A DNA stretch of 64,000 bases, from contig CP083824.1 of NCBI GenBank assembly GCA_023023105.1, positions 1,488,001-1,552,000 of the forward strand. Reading direction: 5' to 3'. Position 1 is the first letter of the stretch, and every line of letters begins with the position of its first letter. Source of the stretch: Enterobacter ludwigii. Its GTDB lineage: Bacteria; Pseudomonadota; Gammaproteobacteria; Enterobacterales; Enterobacteriaceae. The notes below the pieces were generated by a model. That model was given only the letters and a program-made list of their open reading frames with translations. It did not search any database and was not told the DNA's origin. Made by a program: the position numbers and the translations under genes. Below are positions 9,421 through 18,196 of the stretch, piece after piece.

Positions 9421-9864
9421 ATGAATATGGAAAACCAGTCTATCTCCCAACTCTACAGCGAACTCTCCCTCAACCCCGATCTCCCAACCCTTGCAGAGCG
9501 CTGCAAATTGCTCACCGAAATCCTCCTCGATTGCACATCACTCCCACAAACGCAGCCCATCTGTCGCTGCCTTGGGGCGTATCTGGAAGAAATGAAATCC
9601 GGCCTCACAGAGTCAATGCGTGATTTTCAGGTGGTGGAATTTGAGGACGAAGCGGAACAACCGAGACAAAAAGAGTGGCTGCTTGAAGGCACCGAAGCAC
9701 AGTGTGATTACTGTCGGGCGTTAAATCACGTGTTGCTGATTTCGCATTTTGACCACGATATGTTGCCGCACCTCACGGGGTTATTGCATGACATAGCGCA
9801 TTCAATGGCGGCAGATTTGGTCGCATCTCGAGGTGCAGAAAAGGTAATCCATATTATTTCCTGA
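9421..9864 (+). CDS. Unknown ORF under C4-type control, possible phage-satellite remnant
   Basis: About 147 residues, acidic, probably soluble and helical, with no signal peptide or membrane segment. I do not recognise the family. Cys residues occur in TSLPQTQPICRCLG and AQCDYCRAL, and there is a C-terminal helix with a His-Asp pair (GLLHDIAHSMAADL). In-frame ATGs exist at 9412, 9421 and 9427. 9421 is preferred because TATGGAAATT places a GGA just upstream and matches the usual C4-controlled start layout. In P1, C4 RNA controls icd/ant; in P4 it controls late-leader genes such as kil. Position alone therefore suggests a tightly repressed, perhaps toxic or antirepressor-like product. Its last codon abuts the CRISPR leader. 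Confidence 0.6.
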   Translation: MNMENQSISQLYSELSLNPDLPTLAERCKLLTEILLDCTSLPQTQPICRCLGAYLEEMKSGLTESMRDFQVVEFEDEAEQPRQKEWLLEGTEAQCDYCRALNHVLLISHFDHDMLPHLTGLLHDIAHSMAADLVASRGAEKVIHIIS

Positions 9865-10038
9865 CGATGGTTCGAAGCCTGGAGGGTTCTTCTGACTCCA
9901 GATGTGTAACCCTTTTTTTTGCAGCTTACGTAACGCATTGATTTATCAAGCATGGTTTCACGGTGCAGAAAAAAGGGTTTAATGTGCAGAAGTTGATTAT
10001 TTTCTTTTCTAACAATAAGATGGCGTGGTTTCCCTTCA
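9865..10038 (+). promoter_or_regulatory. Probable type I-F CRISPR leader
   Basis: A 174-bp non-coding AT-rich stretch between the unknown ORF and the first repeat. It contains AACCC followed by eight T residues (9909-9921) and the repeated word GTGCAGAA. It lies 5' of the repeats in their transcribed orientation, and the decayed repeats are at the other end, so this is the leader side. A CTGGAG/CTCCAG hairpin (9879-9901) has no T-run, so the upstream ORF transcript may read into the array. Confidence 0.6.
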
Positions 10039-11029
10039 GTTCACTGCCGTACAGGCAGCTTAGAAACCTCCGCTTCGCGTCATAGTCCAGCGCCTGCATG
10101 TTCACTGCCGTACAGGCAGCTTAGAAAGGATTGCTACCGATGAAAGCTGTAAGCTTTGAGGTGCACTGCCGTACAGGCAGCTTAGAAAAGCCTCTTATCC
10201 TCGAAATCGAGATTGAAAAGGGTGCACTGCCGTACAGGCAGCTTAGAAAAACAGGCCATCTACCAGACTCACCTTCACGTAGTGCACTGCCGTACAGGCA
10301 GCTTAGAAAAGGAACGATTGGTTTCTTCGACAATACCACGAGTGCACTGCCGTACAGGCAGCTTAGAAATCACAGCGCCACCAGCGCCGAAAACTTTGTG
10401 AGTGCACTGCCGTACAGGCAGCTTAGAAAGTAAATAGAAATTGGATCACCAGCGACAATGGGTGCACTGCCGTACAGGCAGCTTAGAAATGTATAACCTT
10501 TCAGTTTCTGCGATTGCGCATGTGCACTGCCGTACAGGCAGCTTAGAAAACAAAGACCCGGCCAGCCTGGACAGCATCGAAGTGCACTGCCGTACAGGCA
10601 GCTTAGAAATTCTTCAGCCAGCGCGGCGCGGCGGGCTTCCAGTGCACTGCCGTACAGGCAGCTTAGAAATTGAACCGTTGGCGTTGAACGTGTAATCAAC
10701 CGTGCACTGCCGTACAGGCAGCTTAGAAATCACCTATCAACAAGGTGTGCCGCGAATGTTCGTGCACTGCCGTACAGGCAGCTTAGAAATTGATAATGAA
10801 CACGATTGAACAACAACTAAGGTGCACTGCCGTACAGGTAGCTTAGAAATTGTCACAGATGCAGAAATGCACCTGCGATTTGTGCACTGCCGTACGGGCA
10901 GCTTAGAAAGAAAGCTATCACCATAACAGTATGAAACTGTAGTGCACTGCCGTACAGGCAGCTTAGAGAAGAGTGATGGACAACCATAATCACAGGAGAA
11001 AGCTCACTGCTGCACATGCAGCTTAGCAA
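10039..11029 (+). CRISPR. Type I-F CRISPR array, orphan (no cas genes nearby)
   Basis: Sixteen near-identical 28-bp repeats start at 10039, 10100, 10161, 10222, then every 60 bases from 10282 to 10942; a seventeenth, decayed repeat is at 11002. The core ACTGCCGTACAGGCAGCTTA contains the CTGCC/GGCAG hairpin of I-F repeats, and the 3' end CTTAGAAA gives the eight-base crRNA handle left by Cas6f (Csy4) cleavage. Repeats 1 and 2 begin GTTCAC, repeats 3-16 GTGCAC. Repeats 14 (GGTAG), 15 (ACGGG) and 16 (TTAGAGA) carry single changes. Spacers 1-3 are 33 bases, 4-16 are 32 bases; no two are alike. No cas gene is encoded in the window. The clpA-infA junction is a known site of I-F arrays in E. coli, often without cas genes. 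Confidence 0.98.
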
Positions 11030-11058
11030 AATAGAAAATAAGGTCTCCCCCTTACTCT

Positions 11059-11086
11059 TTGCACTATCGAACAGACAGCCTTGAAG
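11059..11086 (+). repeat. Highly decayed terminal CRISPR repeat
   Basis: TTGCACTATCGAACAGACAG followed by CCTTGAA aligns to the I-F repeat with several mismatches. It lies 57 bases after the decayed repeat at 11002, so a short deletion is implied. It probably marks the oldest end of the array. Confidence 0.5.
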
Positions 11087-11135
11087 CAGAAACAAAGCCC
11101 AAATAATTGTTCAAATAATCAACTACACCACAAAA

Positions 11136-11166
11136 AAATAAGGCCGGGAAAAACCCGGCCTTATTT
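11136..11166. terminator. infA terminator, possibly bidirectional
   Basis: AAATAAGGCCGGG and CCCGGCCTTATTT around an A-rich loop, 13-bp perfect arms, directly downstream of infA on the minus strand. It could also stop transcripts leaving the CRISPR array. Confidence 0.9.
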
Positions 11167-11197
11167 AATATTCATCTGCCATTACAGGCGAAAACAA

Positions 11198-11416
<219 letters not shown>

Positions 11417-11700
11417 CTAATCCTCTGGGGTATCACTACCAAGTTTTGAACCGGCAAGATAATGCCGAAATTCATCAATTAAGTAAAGAATTGCGCGATT
11501 AAAACGCAGCAAAACAGTTTCGGCGCATTGCCCAAGCGTCACGGTACAACCGAACAGGAAGCGCATTCGTAAAGGGGAGACGACAGGATAAACGTCAGGA
11601 CGTTATCTGAAGCGAGGGTCCCAAACGGCGGCGGGGCAACAGGCAGAAGCTACTCTGCGGCATAATTATAACACCCTCACAAAAAATATGCGGAAAACAT

Positions 11701-12405
11701 TTAGGCATTGGGCAGAAAGAGCGTTCTCGGTATCCAGAAGTCGCGCGGGAGCTTCTCCTGACGGCTGGCATCCAGTTGTTCGATGTACTGGCGTCGCGGA
11801 ATTTCAACAGCACCCAGCGAGGCCGTATGCTCGTTGAGTACCTGACAATCGATCAGGCGTCCGCCGCGTTGGGCAAACGCCTGGCAGAAGACCAGCAGCG
11901 CCGTTTTCGAGGCATTCACCGCGCGGGAGAACATGGATTCGCCGCAAAAAAGCGTCCCTTGCGCGACGCCATACATGCCGCCGACGAGCTCACTACCTTC
12001 CCATACCTCGATGGAGTGGGCGTAACCCAGCTCATGGAGCTGGTGGTAAGCGGTAATGATATCGCGCGTTATCCATGTCCCTTCGTAGCGGTCTTCAGCA
12101 CAGCCTTCAATCACCTGACCAAAGGCGTGATTCAGGGTCACCCGATACGGTGATTTAGCGTGGAAACGCTTCATGCTGCGGCTCAGGTGAAACTGCGCAG
12201 GCCACAGTACGGCACGCGGATCGGGAGACCACCATAAAATCGGATCACCGGGGGAAAACCAGGGAAAAATACCTCGCTGGTAGGCCATCAATAGTCGTGC
12301 AGGACTGAGATCGCCACCAAGAGCCAGCAACCCATTGGGTTCACGTAGCGCCCCCTCCGGAGAAGGGAACGCAATATTATGACGAGAAAGCTGGACCAGG
12401 CGCAT
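11701..12405 (-). CDS. aat: Leucyl/phenylalanyl-tRNA-protein transferase
   Basis: 234 residues starting [20 protein letters not shown]; an in-frame extension of 39 codons upstream is ignored because it lacks homologous sequence. The conserved core [16 protein letters not shown] and [19 protein letters not shown] is intact. The enzyme adds Leu or Phe from aminoacyl-tRNA to proteins with N-terminal Lys or Arg, producing N-degrons for ClpS-ClpAP, whose genes lie across the accessory stretch. It is downstream of cydC on the same strand with a 46-bp gap. Confidence 0.97.
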   Translation of the reverse strand: MRLVQLSRHNIAFPSPEGALREPNGLLALGGDLSPARLLMAYQRGIFPWFSPGDPILWWSPDPRAVLWPAQFHLSRSMKRFHAKSPYRVTLNHAFGQVIEGCAEDRYEGTWITRDIITAYHQLHELGYAHSIEVWEGSELVGGMYGVAQGTLFCGESMFSRAVNASKTALLVFCQAFAQRGGRLIDCQVLNEHTASLGAVEIPRRQYIEQLDASRQEKLPRDFWIPRTLFLPNA

Positions 12406-12451
12406 GACAGCAGAACTCCAATACGCGAGTGAGGATCGGTACAAATATAGT

Positions 12452-14173
12452 CTACAGACGCTGTTTAAACTGGTAGTAGCGACCCTGTTTCGCCAACAGT
12501 TCTGTGTGACTACCTTGCTCAATAATGTGTCCGTTGTCCATCACAATTATCTGATCAAAACTCGCCAGTCCGCGCAGGCGGTGCGTGACCATCAGCACGG
12601 TTTTACCGGTCATGACATTGGCCAGCAAATCAAGGATTTGGCTCTCGGTTGTGGCGTCCAGACCTTCCGTCGGTTCGTCCAGCAACATCAGCGGCGCATC
12701 GTGCAGCAGCGCGCGGGCAATCGCCAGACGGCGCAGCTCACCGCCGGAGAGCTGACGGCCACCTTCACCCAGCCAGCTGTTTAGCCCTGCATCTTCAAGC
12801 AACTTATGCAGTCCAACCTGTTCCAGCATGGCGCTCAGTTCATCATCAGAGGCCTCTGGTGCTGCCAGCAGCAGGTTATCGCGCAGTGTGGCGCTAAACA
12901 GATGCACGCGCTGCGGAACCACACTGACAGTTTTGCGCAGAGACTGTTCGCTGAAATCTGTCAGCAACGTATCATTGAAACGAATCTGACCGTGCTGCGG
13001 GTCCCAGGCGCGGGTCAGCAACTGTAACAGCGTCGATTTGCCACAGCCGGTACGGCCGAGTATGGCAATGCGCTGGCCAGCGTTTACCGCGAGATTCACA
13101 CCTTCCAGTGCGTTCTGCGCCTGCTTGTCGTAAGCGAAAGTGACATTATCAAGCGTGAGCGCAACGTTCTCTGGCACCGCGGTCTGTGCGGCACTGAATG
13201 TGACTTCAGGTTCTTGCTCGGCGATCTGGGTGATGCGCAGGGCGGAGGCGATTACCTGTCCCAAATGCTGGAAAGCGCCTGTCACCGGTGCCAGCGCTTC
13301 AAATGCGGCCAGAGCACAGAACACGAAGAGGGCGATCAGAGGACCTGGCTGCGTATTACCGCCGATACCACCGGATGCCAGCCATAGCATAGCGATTACT
13401 GCCACGCCGCCGATTAACATCATCAGCGCCTGAGAGAAGGCCGTCAGTTCCGACTGGCGGCGCTGGGCTTCATGCCAGTTCAGTTCCGTACTTTCCATTC
13501 GGGCGCGGTAGCGCTTGCTGGCACCAAAAATGGTCAACTCGGCCTGCCCCTGAAGCCAGGAGGTCAGTTGCTGACGGTAGTCCCCGCGCAGGCGCGTCAG
13601 GTTTTCCCCGGTGGATTTCCCGGCGCGGTAAAACAGCGGTGGCAATATAATGAGCGTGAGCAACATGATCCCACCCAGTGTCAGCGCAACGGGAACATCC
13701 AGAACGGACAGTCCCAGCGTGACCACTACAATCACCACAAACGCGCCCACGATCGGGGATATCACGCGCAGGTACAGGTGATCCAGCGTGTCGACATCCG
13801 CTACGACACGGTTAAGTAACTCACCCTGACGAAAACGCGCCAGCCCGGCAGGGGAGAGGGGCAGTAGTTTTCTGAAGGTGTAGATACGCAGGTGCTGCAG
13901 CACGCGGAAAGTGGCGTCGTGGCTGACCAGCCGCTCGAAATAGCGTCCGGCAGTACGGGTGATGGCGGTACCGCGAACACCGGCCGCCGGAAGCATATAG
14001 TTGAAGCTGTACAACCCGGCAACGCCCGCAACGGCAGAGGCCGACAGGAACCAGCCGGAAAGGGTGAGCAGGCCGATACTGGCGAGCAGCGTCACAATCG
14101 CCAGCACAATCCCCAGTGTCAGCATCCATTTGTGGCGTTTATAGAGCGCAAGATAAGGCAGCAGAGCACGCAT
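12452..14173 (-). CDS. cydC: CydC, subunit of the glutathione/cysteine exporter
   Basis: 573 residues, as in E. coli. An ABC half-transporter with six N-terminal transmembrane helices, Walker [10 protein letters not shown] and signature LSGGELRR. CydDC exports glutathione and cysteine to the periplasm and is needed for assembly of cytochrome bd. Its ATG overlaps the cydD stop (TGATG), so the two are translationally coupled. Confidence 0.98.
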   Translation of the reverse strand: MRALLPYLALYKRHKWMLTLGIVLAIVTLLASIGLLTLSGWFLSASAVAGVAGLYSFNYMLPAAGVRGTAITRTAGRYFERLVSHDATFRVLQHLRIYTFRKLLPLSPAGLARFRQGELLNRVVADVDTLDHLYLRVISPIVGAFVVIVVVTLGLSVLDVPVALTLGGIMLLTLIILPPLFYRAGKSTGENLTRLRGDYRQQLTSWLQGQAELTIFGASKRYRARMESTELNWHEAQRRQSELTAFSQALMMLIGGVAVIAMLWLASGGIGGNTQPGPLIALFVFCALAAFEALAPVTGAFQHLGQVIASALRITQIAEQEPEVTFSAAQTAVPENVALTLDNVTFAYDKQAQNALEGVNLAVNAGQRIAILGRTGCGKSTLLQLLTRAWDPQHGQIRFNDTLLTDFSEQSLRKTVSVVPQRVHLFSATLRDNLLLAAPEASDDELSAMLEQVGLHKLLEDAGLNSWLGEGGRQLSGGELRRLAIARALLHDAPLMLLDEPTEGLDATTESQILDLLANVMTGKTVLMVTHRLRGLASFDQIIVMDNGHIIEQGSHTELLAKQGRYYQFKQRL

Positions 14174-15939
14174 CAGATGTCCTCCTGACGATTCGCCAGC
14201 AGGGCGGCAAACGGTCCCTGCGCGGTAACGAGAGAGGCGTAATCGCCTTGCTCAACAATACGGCCGTTCTCCATAACCCAGATCTGGTCCCAGTCGGCAA
14301 TGCCTTCCAGCTGATGGGTGACCATCAGGGTGGTTTGCTGCAGAGAGGCGTCATTCAGAGCATCCATTACGCGCTGCTCGCTGTGTGTATCCAGACTGGC
14401 TGCGGGCTCATCAAGCAGCATCAGCTGGCACGGGTTAAGCAGCGCACGGGCAACCGCCACACGCTGCGCCTGTCCGACGGACAGCCCGGCAGACTGGTCG
14501 CCGACCACGGTATCAACTCCCTGCGGAAGTTGCGGCAGAAATTCGCTGACCCAGGCGCGGTCGAGAACCGATTGCAGCTCGTCTTCTCGGGCATCCGGGC
14601 GCGCCAGCAGCACGTTTTCACGCAGCGTAGAGGCTGGAAGCTGCGGATTTTGGCCTACCCAACTCAGCTGTTTACGCCAGGCGTCAGGATCGAGGTTGCG
14701 CAGTTCCGTTTTGTTGATCCGCAGTGAACCTGTGTAGGCCATAAAACCGGATAGCGCATTCAGCAACGAACTTTTCCCGGAACCGCTGGTGCCGACGAGC
14801 ACTACGCGTTGTCCGGCAGGTAAGGTAAAGTTCAGCGGACCCGCGAGCACTTTGCCTTCGGGTGACAAAATGGAAAAGTCCTGCGCTTCAATGGTCACGG
14901 GATCTTTAGCATTCAGCGTAATGTCACCCCGTTCCGGGTGCGCCAGCGGCGTTTCCAGGAATGTTTTCAGGCTGTCGGCCGCGCCAACCGCCTGTGCTTT
15001 AGCGTGATAGAAGGTCCCCAGGTCGCGAAGCGGCTGGAAAAACTCCGGGGCCAGGATCAGTGCCAGGAAACCGGCAGAAAGGGTCACCACCGTGCCGTAA
15101 TGGCCAAAATCCAACGCGCCGAGGTAGGAGAAGCCGAAATAGACCGCCACGAGGGCAATCGACAGCGAGGTGAAGAATTCCAGTACGCCTGAGGACAGGA
15201 ACGCCAGACGTAACACTTCCATGGTGCGCTGACGGAAGTCCTGCGATGCCTGGCGAATGTTTTCGGTTTCCGCTTCACCGCGGCCAAAAATGCGCAATGT
15301 TTCCATGCCGCGCAGACGGTCGAGGAAATGGCCGCTTAAGCGACCCAATGCCAGGAAGTTACGACGGTTAGCGTCCGCAGCCCCCATGCCGACCAGCGCC
15401 ATAAACAGCGGGATCAGCGGGGCGGTGCCCATCAGAATCAGCGCGGCCATCCAGTTCACCGGGAAGATGGCGAGCACAATAAGCAGCGGAACAAAGACGG
15501 CAAGAGCCATTTGCGGCAGGTAGCGCGCATAGTAGTCGTGCATATCGTCAATCTGCTCAAGAATCAGCGTCGCCCAGCTACCGGCCGGTTTACCCTGGAT
15601 CCACGCGGGTCCGGCTTCCTGAAGGCGATCGAGCACCTGACGGCGGATCTCGTAGCGGATATGCTGTCCGGCGTGAAACCCGACACGCTCACGTAGCCAT
15701 ACCACCCAGGCTCGCAGGATAAAAATCAGGATCAGAACAATAAAGGGCAGCAGGAGCGCTTCGCGTGGAATGTTCTCCATGATCATATGATTAAGAATGC
15801 GGGCCAGCAGCCATGCCTGGGCAACAATCAACAGACCACTGACGAACCCAAGAATACGGGAGATCGTAAGCCAGCGGCGGGAAAGAACGCTTTGCTGTTT
15901 CAGCCAGCGTGTTAACTCTTGTTGACGGGTTTTTTCCAT
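14173..15939 (-). CDS. cydD: CydD, subunit of the glutathione/cysteine exporter
   Basis: 588 residues, the E. coli length. Six transmembrane helices then an ATPase with Walker A GTSGSGKSS. Its signature reads LSVGQAQR instead of LSGGQ, a lineage feature of CydD, so the two ATP sites of the heterodimer are not equivalent. It heads the cydDC operon, downstream of trxB. Confidence 0.98.
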   Translation of the reverse strand: MEKTRQQELTRWLKQQSVLSRRWLTISRILGFVSGLLIVAQAWLLARILNHMIMENIPREALLLPFIVLILIFILRAWVVWLRERVGFHAGQHIRYEIRRQVLDRLQEAGPAWIQGKPAGSWATLILEQIDDMHDYYARYLPQMALAVFVPLLIVLAIFPVNWMAALILMGTAPLIPLFMALVGMGAADANRRNFLALGRLSGHFLDRLRGMETLRIFGRGEAETENIRQASQDFRQRTMEVLRLAFLSSGVLEFFTSLSIALVAVYFGFSYLGALDFGHYGTVVTLSAGFLALILAPEFFQPLRDLGTFYHAKAQAVGAADSLKTFLETPLAHPERGDITLNAKDPVTIEAQDFSILSPEGKVLAGPLNFTLPAGQRVVLVGTSGSGKSSLLNALSGFMAYTGSLRINKTELRNLDPDAWRKQLSWVGQNPQLPASTLRENVLLARPDAREDELQSVLDRAWVSEFLPQLPQGVDTVVGDQSAGLSVGQAQRVAVARALLNPCQLMLLDEPAASLDTHSEQRVMDALNDASLQQTTLMVTHQLEGIADWDQIWVMENGRIVEQGDYASLVTAQGPFAALLANRQEDI

Positions 15940-15999
15940 TGCGTACTTTGCAGGTGACGTTATTAGAAATTGGGCAGCGCAATGTTACAACGGTGAGAC

Positions 16000-16028
16000 A
16001 ATAAAGGCGACTTATCGCCGCCTTTATT
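16000..16028 (-). terminator. trxB terminator
   Basis: AATAAAGGCG and CGCCTTTATT arms (10 bp perfect) around a nine-base loop, between trxB and cydD on the minus strand. Confidence 0.7.
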
Positions 16029-16053
16029 TACGTTTGTTACTGACTTGTAAAGA

Positions 16054-17566
<1,513 letters not shown>

Positions 17567-18061
17567 ATGGTAGATAGCAAGAAGCGCCCTGGCAAAGATC
17601 TCGACCGTATCGATCGTAACATTCTTAATGAATTGCAAAAGGATGGGCGTATTTCCAACGTCGAGCTTTCAAAACGTGTGGGACTTTCCCCGACGCCATG
17701 CCTTGAGCGTGTGCGCCGACTGGAAAGACAGGGTTTCATTCAGGGCTATACTGCTCTGCTGAACCCGCATTATCTGGATGCCTCACTTCTGGTATTTGTT
17801 GAGATTACTCTGAATCGTGGTGCGCCGGATGTGTTTGAGCAATTTAACGCTGCTGTACAAAAACTTGAAGAAATTCAAGAGTGTCACCTGGTGTCCGGTG
17901 ATTTCGACTACCTGTTGAAAACCCGTGTGCCGGATATGTCCGCCTACCGTAAGCTGCTGGGTGAGACCCTGCTGCGTCTGCCGGGCGTGAACGACACCCG
18001 TACTTATGTGGTGATGGAAGAGGTCAAACAGAGCAATCGTCTGGTTATTAAGACGCGCTAA
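17567..18061 (+). CDS. lrp: Leucine-responsive regulatory protein
   Basis: 164 residues from ATG 17567 (MVDSKKRPGKDLDRIDRNIL), exactly the E. coli length. N-terminal helix-turn-helix (NVELSKRVGLSPTPCLERVR) and C-terminal RAM ligand domain. It is a global regulator of amino-acid metabolism, pili and transport, binding DNA as octamers or hexadecamers, with leucine as effector. In-frame codons upstream of 17567 are rejected because the conserved N-terminus starts here. ftsK follows in the same direction. Confidence 0.99.
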   Translation: MVDSKKRPGKDLDRIDRNILNELQKDGRISNVELSKRVGLSPTPCLERVRRLERQGFIQGYTALLNPHYLDASLLVFVEITLNRGAPDVFEQFNAAVQKLEEIQECHLVSGDFDYLLKTRVPDMSAYRKLLGETLLRLPGVNDTRTYVVMEEVKQSNRLVIKTR

Positions 18062-18101
18062 CACGGAACAGGTGCAAAATCAGCGTAGTTTGATTACACT
18101 C

Positions 18102-18117
18102 CTGTTAATCCATACAG
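18102..18117 (+). promoter_or_regulatory. LexA (SOS) box upstream of ftsK
   Basis: CTGTTAATCCATACAG has the full CTGT-N8-ACAG pattern, 80 bases before ftsK. In E. coli ftsK (dinH) is SOS-inducible from a LexA-controlled promoter at this location. Confidence 0.85.
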
Positions 18118-18196
18118 CAACAGTGCTGGGGAGTCCCGGCGCTGTTGTCCGTTTTAGCAAACAGGCAGGATATGCCTGATACCTGGAGAGCCTTTC

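Noticed and set aside
9412..9864. Considered as a cas or anti-CRISPR gene
   Set aside because: No Cas motif is visible and I do not recognise any anti-CRISPR family; kept as unknown.
10131..10699. Open frames across the CRISPR array with repeated HCRTGSLE or FLSCLYGSA units
   Set aside because: They are translations of the 28-bp repeats at 60-base (in-frame) spacing, not proteins.
14421..14621. Antisense and overlapping frames in cydD and cydC
   Set aside because: Shadows of confident genes, with no independent start or domain evidence.
18117..18154. CAACAG...CTGTTG imperfect hairpin after lrp considered as its terminator
   Set aside because: Several mismatches and only a TTTT after it; too weak for a feature call.
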